Of a DNA stretch of 64,000 nt, positions 44,004 to 52,169 are shown in pieces. Origin of the DNA: JBCCGI01 sp039029355 (GTDB lineage Bacteria > Planctomycetota > UBA1135 > GCA-002686595); NCBI GenBank assembly GCA_039029355.1, contig JBCCGI010000013.1, positions 1 through 64,000 on the forward strand. Direction: 5' to 3'. The notes under the pieces were generated by a model, which was not told the origin of the DNA, did no database searches, and saw only the letters and a list, made by a program, of their open reading frames with translations. The translations under genes and the position numbers were made by a program. The stretch's first letter is position 1; the number at the start of each line of letters is the position of its first letter.

Positions 44004-46558
44004 GCCCCGACGGCCGCATCCTGGACCGCAACCTCGAGGCGCTGCTGTCGCGCGCCTACGTGCCGGTCCTGCCGCGGCCGGCCTTCCGCGCCGAGCTGGT
44101 GCGGACCGTCCGGGCCGAGGTGGCGCGCCGGCACGGCGTGCGTCCGGGGCGCGTGCTGCGCTTCGCGCTGCCGCTGGCGGCGGCGGCGGCGCTCCTCCTG
44201 TGGCTCGGCCTCGGCGGAGCCCTGGGCGGAGGCACGGACGCGCCGCAGCGCACCGCCACGGCGGCCGAGTTGGTCGAGACCGGTCGCGTCGCGCTGCGCG
44301 GGCTGGGCGAGCCCAGCTGGCGCGCGGCCACCGAGGCCGAGCTGGAGGAGGGTTACGCCCTCGACAACGATGCGGACCTCGAGGTCGCAACGCCGCTCAC
44401 CGCCGCCCTCGCGCTGCGCGGGCCCGGGGCCGACGCGGTGCTGCAGCGCTCGTCGGCGGCGCGCTTTCTGCCGCTGCCGAGCGCGGGCTTCGAGGCGCCC
44501 GGGCCGGGCCGCGCCCTGCTGCTGACGGGCGGCGAGCTGCGCCTCACGCTCGGCGCGGAAGCACGCCCCTGGTGGATCTTCGACCTCGCTGGAAACGACT
44601 GCCACGCCCGCGTCCTCCCGGGGGCCGAGGTCCAGGCCTTTGAAGAGGCGGGGCAGACGTCGGTGCTGCTCGTCGCGGGCACGGCCGAGGTGGTGCGGGG
44701 CACCGAGGTGGTCGCGCTGCGCCTTGGCGAGGAGACGCTGCTGCGGGACCCGCGCGTTGCCGACGGCTCGCGCGGCGAGCTGGGCGACCCCGGCCAGGCC
44801 GAGGGCGGCCGCAGGCCGGTCGAGGAAGCACCGGTCGACGCGGGCGGTGAGGCCGAAGAGCAGACCGCGCCGCTGCGCCGCGCCGCCGTGCGCGGCACGG
44901 TGCGGAACGCGGCGGGCGAGCCGATCCCGAGCTTCCGCGTGATGGTGCTGCTCGACCGCGAGGTGCCCCAGGTGGAGAGACCGGAAGTGCGTACGTTCGA
45001 GGACGGCGCATTCCTCTGGGACGACCTGGCGCCGGAGGCCTACGAGCTCTTCGTCGAGGCCGACGGCTTCGCGCAGCACCGCGCGGGTGTGCTCCGCATC
45101 GAGGAGGGCGAGCCGCTGTCGCTCGACGTCGTGCTCGGCCTCGGGCGTTCGTTCCGGGGCTGGGTGCTCGACGGCGAGACCGAGGCGCCGCTGCCCGGGG
45201 CGCAGATCGTGGTCGAGACCGAGGTGCCGAGCCGCGTGCTGCCCTTCGACCTCGACCCGCTGCCCGAGTGGCTCACGCGCGCCGCGACGAGCGGCTCAGG
45301 CGGCGACTTCGAGCTGAGCGACATGCGCTCCGGCACCGCGATCCTGCGCGTCGACGCCGAGGGCTACGCCCCGACCTGGGTCGAGGTCCCGGTGCCCGCG
45401 AGCGACACGCCGATCGCCGACGTGTTCGTGCGCATGCGCTCGGGCGGCGGCATCGAGGGCCGCGTGAGCGGGACGGGCGGGGTGCCGCTCGAGGGCGCGG
45501 TGCTGCTCGCGACGCTCGCCGACGACCCCACCATGTCGCGGCTGTTCTCCTACGAGCAGGCGGTGACCGACGCCGAGGGGCGCTACTCCTTCGACAACCT
45601 CGCGCCGGCCTTCTACATGATGGTCCAGTGGGACACGAGCGCCGAGTTCTACGGCGGCTCCTCCCCCACGCTGCGGCCGGTGTTCGTGGAGCGCGACCAG
45701 GTCTCGACCCTGAACTTCGGGCGCGCCGACACCGCCGTGCGGATCACCGGTCGCTTCGCGGGCGCCGCGGGGCCGGGGCCGCACAAGTTCACGCTGCTGC
45801 CGAGCGACGACATCGAGGTCGACTCGACCACGGAGTGGCAGGCGAGCTCGACCGACGCCGAAGGGCGCTACGAGGTCACGGTCGCCAAGCCCGGCAGCTA
45901 CCTCGTCTTCCTGACGCTCGGCATGGGCGAGCGGCTCTCGCTGGTCGACGAGATCGTCGTGCCGGAGGGCGAGACGCGCTTCGAGCACGACGTGATCGTC
46001 GGCAAGCTGCACGTCGAGGGCCGCGTGACGTCCGGCCCGGCGCTGACCCCGGTACGCCGCGCCGAGGTCGTGCTCGTGCGGCTGGGCGAGCGCGAGGTGT
46101 TCTCCGGCCGCGCCATCGGGGGCGAGGACGGCTCGTTCGCCTTCACCGGCCTGGGGCCCGGCACCTATCTCGTGATCGCGAGCGCCTACGGCGATCCGAC
46201 CCTGGGAACGGCCGTCTCCGGCCCCTTCGAGCTGAGCGCGGGCGACGAAGACGCCGAGCCGCTGGTCGCCGAGCTGGTGCTGCCGCCCGGCGGCGAGCTC
46301 CGGGTGCGCGCCGAGGACGAGCAGGGCAAGCCGCTCGCCGGCGTGCGCATCGAGCTCCACGACGGGAACGGCAAGGTGACCTGGGCCGGGCTCTCGCCGG
46401 ACACCAGCGCCAAGGGCGAGCTCGTCATCTCCGCCCTGAACACCGGCACGTATCGGGTGCGCGCGACGCTCGACGGGTACTCCCCGGCCGAGACGCGCGC
46501 AACCGTCCGGACCGGAGACGGCGGAGACGCCGTCCTCCGGCTCCTTCCGCTTGAATAG
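44000..46558 (+). CDS. Membrane protein with FecR-like region and six carboxypeptidase-regulatory-like modules
   Basis: This is an 852-aa protein whose GTG start overlaps the sigma-factor stop. Residues 1-50 are cytosolic, a single membrane helix lies at ~53-75, and the rest is outside. Residues ~90-260 resemble FecR-like domains that read out a beta-rich signal sequence (ALLLTGGELRLTLGAE, VLPGAEVQAFEEAGQTSVLLVAGTAEVVRG). From about 294 there are six carboxypeptidase-regulatory-like beta-sandwich modules (for example RGTVRNAAGEPIPSFRVMV, RGWVLDGETEAPLPGAQIVV and EGRVSGTGGVPLEGAVLLA). Placement suggests an anti-sigma-like or signal-transducing partner of the sigma factor, but the short cytosolic part shows no recognised anti-sigma motif. 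Confidence 0.85.
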   Translation: MSPDGRILDRNLEALLSRAYVPVLPRPAFRAELVRTVRAEVARRHGVRPGRVLRFALPLAAAAALLLWLGLGGALGGGTDAPQRTATAAELVETGRVALRGLGEPSWRAATEAELEEGYALDNDADLEVATPLTAALALRGPGADAVLQRSSAARFLPLPSAGFEAPGPGRALLLTGGELRLTLGAEARPWWIFDLAGNDCHARVLPGAEVQAFEEAGQTSVLLVAGTAEVVRGTEVVALRLGEETLLRDPRVADGSRGELGDPGQAEGGRRPVEEAPVDAGGEAEEQTAPLRRAAVRGTVRNAAGEPIPSFRVMVLLDREVPQVERPEVRTFEDGAFLWDDLAPEAYELFVEADGFAQHRAGVLRIEEGEPLSLDVVLGLGRSFRGWVLDGETEAPLPGAQIVVETEVPSRVLPFDLDPLPEWLTRAATSGSGGDFELSDMRSGTAILRVDAEGYAPTWVEVPVPASDTPIADVFVRMRSGGGIEGRVSGTGGVPLEGAVLLATLADDPTMSRLFSYEQAVTDAEGRYSFDNLAPAFYMMVQWDTSAEFYGGSSPTLRPVFVERDQVSTLNFGRADTAVRITGRFAGAAGPGPHKFTLLPSDDIEVDSTTEWQASSTDAEGRYEVTVAKPGSYLVFLTLGMGERLSLVDEIVVPEGETRFEHDVIVGKLHVEGRVTSGPALTPVRRAEVVLVRLGEREVFSGRAIGGEDGSFAFTGLGPGTYLVIASAYGDPTLGTAVSGPFELSAGDEDAEPLVAELVLPPGGELRVRAEDEQGKPLAGVRIELHDGNGKVTWAGLSPDTSAKGELVISALNTGTYRVRATLDGYSPAETRATVRTGDGGDAVLRLLPLE

Positions 46559-46585
46559 AACCGCCTCGAAGAGGAACTGAGCGAC

Positions 46586-47488
46586 ATGAATACCGCAGCT
46601 ACCGTCCTTCTCTCCGCCTCCGCCGCCGTCGTCGTCACGGTCGGCGCCGAACTCCTGCGCGGAGACCGCGGCTCCGAAGCCGGTGCTGCGACCTCGCTCG
46701 ACGCGACGCTGACCGACCTGGCCAAGCACGTCGAGTCGATCAAGAGCACGCAGTCCGACCTCAGAGGCGAGCTGGCCGAGCTGCGCATGCGCCCCGCCGA
46801 GGGCGGCTCGCGCATGCCGGTCGGCGAGATCGAGGCGGCGGTCGAGCGCTACCTCGAAGGGCGCGCCGACGAGCTCGACGAGACGCTCGTGCCCGTCGAG
46901 CCCGTGCTGGCCGAAAGCGAGCTCGACAAGGTCGACGTGCGCTCGCTCATCGAGGCGCTGACCGACCCGACCGCGGACTGGATGGAGCGCGAGGAGCTGT
47001 GGCAGCGCCTGCGCGAGGAGGGCCGCCTCGACGAGGTGATCGCCGAGTTCGAGCGCATGGCCGAGCTCGACCCGAACAACCCCGACAGTCAGGTCGAGCT
47101 GGGCTACGCCTACATCCAGAAGATCCAGGAGGTCGGCGCGAGCGCCCTCGCCGGCAAGTGGGCGACCATGGCCGACGAGCAGTTCGACAAGGCCCTCGCG
47201 CTCGACGAGAACCACTGGTCGGCGCGGTACTCGAAGGCGATCTCGCTGTCCCACTGGCCGGCGTTCACCGGCAAGACCGGCGAGGCGATCCAGGAGCTGG
47301 AGAAGCTGATCGACATCCAGGCCGGCTCGCCGCCCGACGACAACCACGTGCAGACCTACCTGTCGCTGGGGAACATCTACCTCGGCCAGGGCAAGAACGA
47401 CCTGGCGCTCTCGACCTGGGAGAAGGGCCTGTCGCTCTTCCCCACCAACGCCCAGCTCGCCCAGCAGGTCGAATCGCTGCAGCAGTAG
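46586..47488 (+). CDS. Exported or anchored TPR protein
   Basis: This is a 300-aa protein. The N-terminus is one hydrophobic helix (TAATVLLSASAAVVVTVGAELL), which may be an uncleaved anchor. A coiled-coil-like helix follows (LTDLAKHVESIKSTQSDLRGELAELRM). The C-terminal half carries about four TPRs (REEGRLDEVIAEFERMAELDPNNPDSQVELGYAYIQ, WATMADEQFDKALALDENHWSARYSKAISLS and HVQTYLSLGNIYLGQGKNDLALSTWEKGL). It is 27 nt after the FecR-like gene, so it may belong to the sigma-factor module as an outside binding partner. Confidence 0.8.
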   Translation: MNTAATVLLSASAAVVVTVGAELLRGDRGSEAGAATSLDATLTDLAKHVESIKSTQSDLRGELAELRMRPAEGGSRMPVGEIEAAVERYLEGRADELDETLVPVEPVLAESELDKVDVRSLIEALTDPTADWMEREELWQRLREEGRLDEVIAEFERMAELDPNNPDSQVELGYAYIQKIQEVGASALAGKWATMADEQFDKALALDENHWSARYSKAISLSHWPAFTGKTGEAIQELEKLIDIQAGSPPDDNHVQTYLSLGNIYLGQGKNDLALSTWEKGLSLFPTNAQLAQQVESLQQ

Positions 47489-47490
47489 CC

Positions 47491-47508
47491 CCGCAGCGCC
47501 CCCTGCGG
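47491..47508 (+). terminator. Possible terminator hairpin after the TPR gene
   Basis: CCGCAG and CTGCGG form a 6-bp stem with a 6-nt C-rich loop just after the TPR gene stop. No U-tract follows, so this is weak evidence for a transcript end. Apart from it, the 131-nt gap to the next gene shows nothing else I can support. Confidence 0.25.
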
Positions 47509-47619
47509 CCGGCGGCGGCCCTGGGGGGCACCGCCCAGCCCCTGTGACCGAAGTCGCGGGTAGCACCGGCTGGGCGGTCGGGCTAGCCTGGGCGCCCGCC
47601 CAAGCGCGGCTTCCACGTC

Positions 47620-49203
47620 ATGCCCAGGCTGCCCAGCTTCCCGCTTCTCGCCCTCGTCGCCCTCGCGGGCTCGGCCACCGCGCAGGATCTGATGCTCACG
47701 AGCCGCCCCACCCGCTGGCGGTTCACGGTCGAGCGCTTCAGCGCGAATAGCTCGAACGACCTCGGGCTGGTCGGCGCGCACTACGACCTGCTCGACGTCG
47801 CGCCCGAGACGCTCCCCGGCGCCTACGTCGGGCTCGGCGGCTACGGCGCGGTGACCGGCACGACCGGCGGGCTCTTCTTCGGCGGGCCGACCGTCGGCTG
47901 GCTCAAGGAGCTCTACCCCGGCTGGATGCTCGACGTCGCCGTCATGGCCGGCGGCGGCGGTGGCGGCGGCGCCGACACGGGCAGCGGGCTCTTCTTCCGC
48001 CCGCACCTCGCGGTCGAGTACGCGGTCGGGCTCGCCGCGGTCCGCCTAGAGCTCGCGCACCTGGGCTTCTCGAACGGCGACCTCGACGACACGCACCTCG
48101 CGCTCGGCTTCTCGCTGCCGGGCGAGCTGCTGCTGGCCGACCACGGGCGCCAGCCCGACGAGGTGCCGGGGGACGACCTCCTGTGGCGCCGCGTGCGCAT
48201 CACGCCGAACGTCACGCGCATCTACACCTCGGACAACGAGCGCACGAACCCCGCCGCGAGCGGCGCGGGCAACGCGCCGCTCTCCGACGACGTCGAGCTC
48301 GGCGGGCTCGCGCTCGACTACTTCCTCTCCGAGTCGCTCTTCATCCCGCTCGAGCTGGCGGGTGCGATCGGCGGCGGCGTCGGCGGCTTCGCGATGGCGA
48401 TGGGCGGCATCGGCGGCTCGCTCCCGCTCTTCGAGCGACTGCGCCTCGAGGGGCGCCTGCTGGCCGGCGCGGGCGGCGGCGGCGACGTCGACACCGGCGG
48501 CGGGCTGCTGCTGAAGGGCGCGGCCGGCGTGTCGTGGGCCTTCGGCGGCAACATGGCATTGGAGCTGCTCGGCGGCTACATCACCGCGCCGGACGGCGAC
48601 CTCGACGGCACGACGCTGACCGCCGGCATCAGCTGGAACCCGCGCAGCGCCGAGCTGTCGTGGGACTACCCGCGCAGCTCGCTCGACAGCGATGGGCTCT
48701 CCGCCTCGGCCGCCGAGCTCGACGCGACGCGCGTGCAGGCGCTGCACAAGAGCTACTTCCCCGCCAGCAGCGCCAAGACCAAGAACGGCCAGGACATCGA
48801 GGAGCCCATCCACATGCTGGGCGCCGGCGTGACGCGGCCGATCGAGCTCTTCGACCAGGACTTCGCCCTCACCGGGCGCCTGTTCACCGCCTACGAGGGC
48901 GAGAGCGGCGGCTACGCCGAGGCGACCGGCGGCCTGCAGTACGAGCTGAAGCCCTTCACCAGCCTGCGCTTCCACACCGTGCTGCTGCGGGCCGAGGTCG
49001 GCGCGGGCGGCGGAGGCGACGTCGACGTGTCGTCGGGGCTGATCTACCACCTGGCCGCGGGCTGGCGCTTCCAGTACTCGAAGAACCTCTCCTTCCACCT
49101 GGACGTCGGCTCGGTCGAGTCCGACCGCGGCTCGTTCGAGGGCGAGTCGCTCACCGTCGGCGTGGGCTACATGCTGAACCGCGCCATCTTCGCCGACGGA
49201 TGA
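47620..49203 (+). CDS. Outer-membrane-like beta-barrel protein with glycine-rich blocks
   Basis: This is a 527-aa protein with a signal peptide (PSFPLLALVALAGSATAQ). It looks like amphipathic beta-strands throughout, as in outer-membrane barrels. Glycine-rich Asp blocks recur at three places: about residues 110-120 (GGGGGGGADTGSGLFF), about 285-300 (GAGGGGDVDTGGGLLLKG) and about 465-480 (GAGGGGDVDVSSGLIYHL). They resemble loops or turns of repeated strands rather than a tandem repeat. The C-terminus ends in GVGYMLNRAIFADG and lacks the terminal aromatic residue of classical barrels. No family was recognised. The next gene's ATG overlaps its stop (ATGA). Confidence 0.65.
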   Translation: MPRLPSFPLLALVALAGSATAQDLMLTSRPTRWRFTVERFSANSSNDLGLVGAHYDLLDVAPETLPGAYVGLGGYGAVTGTTGGLFFGGPTVGWLKELYPGWMLDVAVMAGGGGGGGADTGSGLFFRPHLAVEYAVGLAAVRLELAHLGFSNGDLDDTHLALGFSLPGELLLADHGRQPDEVPGDDLLWRRVRITPNVTRIYTSDNERTNPAASGAGNAPLSDDVELGGLALDYFLSESLFIPLELAGAIGGGVGGFAMAMGGIGGSLPLFERLRLEGRLLAGAGGGGDVDTGGGLLLKGAAGVSWAFGGNMALELLGGYITAPDGDLDGTTLTAGISWNPRSAELSWDYPRSSLDSDGLSASAAELDATRVQALHKSYFPASSAKTKNGQDIEEPIHMLGAGVTRPIELFDQDFALTGRLFTAYEGESGGYAEATGGLQYELKPFTSLRFHTVLLRAEVGAGGGGDVDVSSGLIYHLAAGWRFQYSKNLSFHLDVGSVESDRGSFEGESLTVGVGYMLNRAIFADG

Positions 49204-50050
49204 AGACCGGACTCGAAGACCGCGTCGTGTTCCTGACCGGCGCCTCGGGAGGCATCGGACGCGCGGTCGCCGACGCCTTCGCGGCCGAGGGCGCGCGGCT
49301 GGCGCTCCAGGGACACCGCCGCTTCGAGGAGCTCGAGACGCTGGTCGCCGACCGCCCGTGGCGCGAGCAGGCGATCTGCCTGCGCGCCGACGTCACGCGC
49401 CCCGCCGAGCTCACCCAGGCGTTCGAACGCACGCTCGAAACCTGGGGCCGCGTCGACGTCTGCGTGGCGAACGCCGGCGTCTGGCCGCCGCAGGACAGCC
49501 CGCTGCACCAGCTCGACGAAGAGCGCGTGCGCGACGTGCTCGACATCAACCTGCTCGGCGCGACGTGGACCGCGCGCGCCTTCCTGCAGGCGCTCGCGCA
49601 CACCGGCCCGCGCGACGACGGCGACGGGGCCTCGCTCTGCTTCACCGGCTCGACCGCGGGCCGCTTCGGCGAGCGCGGGCACGTCGACTACGCGATCAGC
49701 AAGGCGGGCCTCTACGGGCTCGTGCGCACGCTGAAGAACGAGGTCGTCTCGGTCGACCCCCACGCGCGCGCGTCAACCTGGTCGAGCCGGGCTGGACGGT
49801 CACCGAGATGGTCCGCGCGGAGCTCGACGACGACTCGCACCTCGAGCGCGTCGGCAGCACGATGCCGCTGCAGCAGCTCGCGCGCGCCCAGGATATCGCG
49901 CAGACGATGGTCTACCTGTCGTCTCCGCGCCTCGCACGCCACGTCACCGGGCAGACGATCACCGTCGCCGGCGGCATGGAGGGCCGGCTGCTGTGGCAGC
50001 CGGGCGAGATCGACCCGGCGGCGATCCGGGCCCGGTTGGAGCGCGACTAG
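49200..50050 (+). pseudogene. Short-chain dehydrogenase/reductase, frameshifted
   Basis: The ATG at 49200 overlaps the previous stop. The N-terminal two thirds is a normal SDR: TGASGGIGR (cofactor loop), CVANAGVWPP, TGSTAGR and YAISKAGLYGL (catalytic Tyr/Lys). At about 49768-49780, in a CG-dinucleotide run, the frame changes; after it the reading continues in another frame with RVNLVEPGWTVTEMV, DIAQTMVYLSSP and HVTGQTITVAGGM, exactly the C-terminal SDR motifs. The simplest cause is a 2-bp gain or 1-bp loss in the run. It could be a sequencing error or a real inactivating mutation. The last three bases are part of the CTAG that borders the MITE. Confidence 0.85.
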
Positions 50051-50212
50051 CGTCCTGAGTCAGAAGTTCGTCGTCACATTCCGTTCCCTGTCGGTTCCTG
50101 GCAAGACGCGACGACGACTGCGTATCCAGGGCGCTACGCCGAGGAGGAGCAACGCCGCCAGGGGCTTACAGGGAGCGGAATGTGACGCCGAACTTCTGAC
50201 TCAGGACACTAG
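50047..50212. mobile_element. Miniature inverted-repeat element (MITE-like) flanked by CTAG
   Basis: A 158-bp element (50051-50208) is bounded by CTAG on both sides. Its ends are inverted repeats of about 40 bp: the left end reads GTCCTGAGTCAGAAGTTCG, the right end is the same on the other strand with two mismatches in 40, and weaker symmetry continues further in. It contains no ORF. This is the structure of a non-autonomous transposable element. CTAG would be a 4-bp target duplication, as in IS5-like elements; a TA target as in IS630-like elements is an alternative. The two flanking CTAGs contain the stop codons of the converging genes. Confidence 0.8.
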
Positions 50213-50919
50213 AAGCTGCCGCGCATCGACTCGACGAGTTTGAACGCGCCGTAGAAGAAGCCCACCATCACGGCGAGCACCAGCAGATAGGTGCCCCACC
50301 GCAGGGACGCCGGCCACTGCGACAGGTCGCCCGAGAGGAAGGTCGAGGAGCGCGACTCGGCCAGGATGCGCGCGCGCTCGAGGTCGCGCTCGGACAGCTC
50401 GGGCTGCGGCTCGGGCCGCGGGCGCTCGGCCGGTGCGGCGCGGCGCGGCGCGGCGGCGGGCGCCGGCTTGGGGGCGGGGGCCTCCAGCTCGATCTCGTCC
50501 TCGAGGTCGATCTCCTCCTCCAGCTCGAAGCCGCCCCCCAGCTCGGGCTCGGGCTGGGGCTCGGCTGGGGCGGCCGGTCGTGCGGGGGGCGGCGGGGCGG
50601 GCGCCGCCGGAGCGGCGGCCGGCAGCGGCTCGTCCGCGTCCATCCGGAAGCGCAGCGGCAGCTCGCCCAGCTGGATCTCGTCCATGTCCGTCAGCACGGC
50701 GCGCTCGACCCGCTCCCCGCTGTGGCGCACGCCGTTGCGCGAGCCGAGGTCCACCAGCACCCAGCCGCCGAGGTCCGGCTCGATGCGCGCGTGGCGGCGG
50801 CTGATCGAGCGGTCCTTGAGCCGGATGTCGCAGTCGGTTCCACGCCCGAGCACCATCGGCCCGGCGAGCTCGAACGAGCGGCCCGCGTCGGGCCCCGAGA
50901 GCACGAAGAGCTGGGCCAT
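50209..50919 (-). CDS. FHA domain membrane protein
   Basis: This is a 236-aa protein from the ATG at 50919, sharing one base with the previous stop (TGATG). The FHA domain covers about residues 1-95, with FELAGPMVLGRGTDCDIRLKDRSISRRHARIEPD and LVDLGSRNGVRHSGERV, the phosphothreonine-binding loops. A long Pro/Ala/Glu-rich linker (about 100-190) follows, and one transmembrane helix near the C-terminus (YLLVLAVMVGFFYGAFKL). It probably binds phosphorylated partners, perhaps kinase substrates, at the membrane. The C-terminal stop lies in the CTAG that borders the MITE. Confidence 0.9.
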   Translation of the reverse strand: MAQLFVLSGPDAGRSFELAGPMVLGRGTDCDIRLKDRSISRRHARIEPDLGGWVLVDLGSRNGVRHSGERVERAVLTDMDEIQLGELPLRFRMDADEPLPAAAPAAPAPPPPARPAAPAEPQPEPELGGGFELEEEIDLEDEIELEAPAPKPAPAAAPRRAAPAERPRPEPQPELSERDLERARILAESRSSTFLSGDLSQWPASLRWGTYLLVLAVMVGFFYGAFKLVESMRGSF

Positions 50920-51239
50920 CAGCCCGTCCTTTCTGCGCGCCGTTCGGCGGCGCGGCGGGCGAGCTTGCGCTCGAAGTCGGCAGCGGTCATGCGTCCCTTG
51001 AAGGCGGCGCGCCCGGCGATGGCGAGCACGGGGATCGAGAGGCCGTGGAGGCGCTCCAGCTCGGGATCGCCCTCGATATCGACCTCGCGCAAGGCGTAGC
51101 GCTGGGCCGGCCGGCTGCGCTTCAGCTCGGCCTTCATCTCGTCGCACAGCGGGCAGTCGCGGCGGGTGTAGAGGACCACCGGGACCGCCTCAAGCTCGGG
51201 GGCGGCCTTTGGGGTCGGGCTGAAGAGTCGCTTCCACAT
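50919..51239 (-). CDS. Glutaredoxin-like thioredoxin-fold protein (CPLC)
   Basis: This is a 106-aa protein from the ATG at 51239. The redox motif CPLC (Cys29, Cys32) is in VVLYTRRDCPLCDEMKAEL, followed by the thioredoxin-fold pattern ALREVDIEGDPELERLHG and the cis-proline segment SIPVLAI. It matches the DUF836/glutaredoxin family. It would be a cytosolic thiol-disulfide enzyme. It is translationally coupled to the FHA gene and divergent from the ABC ATPase gene. Confidence 0.9.
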   Translation of the reverse strand: MWKRLFSPTPKAAPELEAVPVVLYTRRDCPLCDEMKAELKRSRPAQRYALREVDIEGDPELERLHGLSIPVLAIAGRAAFKGRMTAADFERKLARRAAERRAERTG

Positions 51240-51290
51240 GGATCCCCGAAACGATAGCAGCCTCCCGTTTGGCACACTACCGGCCGCGCG

Positions 51291-52169
51291 ATGCCCGACG
51301 CAGCAAGTACGCCCGCGGTCCGGCTGGCCGGCCTCCGCAAGGCCTTCCCCGGCCCCTTCGGCCCCCTCACCTCGTTCGTCGGCGCGGCGCGCCGCGAGGT
51401 GCTGCACGGCATCGATCTGGAGCTTGCGCGCGGGCGCATGTTGGGCCTCGTCGGCCCGAACGGCTCCGGCAAGACCACGCTGCTGCGGCTCCTGGCCGGA
51501 CTCGAGCGCCCGAGCGCCGGCGAGCTCGTCGTGCTGGGCGGGACGCCGGATAGCGGCGAGGTAAGGCGCCGCGTCGGCTTCCTCTCCGAGGACTCGCCCT
51601 TCCCGCCCGAGCTGCGGGCCGGCGCGGCGCTGGAGCTGCTGGCCGCCCTGCAGGGCATCTCCCGCGGCGAGCGCCGCGGGCTGGCCGCGACCTGGCTGGA
51701 GCGCGTCGGGCTCGCCGCCGAGGCGCGCCGGCCGCTGGGCCGCTTCAGCAAGGGCATGCTGCGCCGCTTCGGCCTGGCCCAGGCGCTGCTGCACGAGCCC
51801 GAGCTGGTGCTGCTCGACGAGCCGACCGCGGGCCTCGACGCGGTCGGCGTCGGGCTGCTCGGGACGCTGCTGGACGAGGTTCGCGCGCGCGGCGGCGCGG
51901 TGGTGCTCAGCTCGCACCTGCTCTCCGACGTGTTCGACCCGGCGGACGAGCTGGCGGTGCTGATCGACGGCAGCGTCCGCGCGCGTGGCGCGCCGGCCGA
52001 GCTCGTGTCGGGCCTGCGCCGCGTGCGCCTCGAGCTCGAGGACGCCTCGCCGGAGCTGCTCGCACGCATCGACGAGCTGGCGCGCGCGTCGGGCGCCGAG
52101 GTCGCGCACCGCGGCCCGGGCTCGAACGTGCTGCTCGAGCTCTACCGTCGCTTCGGAGCCGGCGGATGA
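51291..52169 (+). CDS. ABC transporter ATP-binding protein
   Basis: This is a 292-aa protein. Walker A is GPNGSGKT (55-62); the signature is RFSKGMLRRFGLAQALL in place of LSGGQ; Walker B is ELVLLDEPTAGLD, followed by the switch SSHLL. The SKGM signature and the GFLSEDSPFPPELRAGAALELL segment are typical of ATPases of the membrane-protein and antibiotic-export type. The next gene, overlapping by ATGA, is the membrane part, so the two probably form an exporter or membrane-remodelling system. Confidence 0.92.
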   Translation: MPDAASTPAVRLAGLRKAFPGPFGPLTSFVGAARREVLHGIDLELARGRMLGLVGPNGSGKTTLLRLLAGLERPSAGELVVLGGTPDSGEVRRRVGFLSEDSPFPPELRAGAALELLAALQGISRGERRGLAATWLERVGLAAEARRPLGRFSKGMLRRFGLAQALLHEPELVLLDEPTAGLDAVGVGLLGTLLDEVRARGGAVVLSSHLLSDVFDPADELAVLIDGSVRARGAPAELVSGLRRVRLELEDASPELLARIDELARASGAEVAHRGPGSNVLLELYRRFGAGG

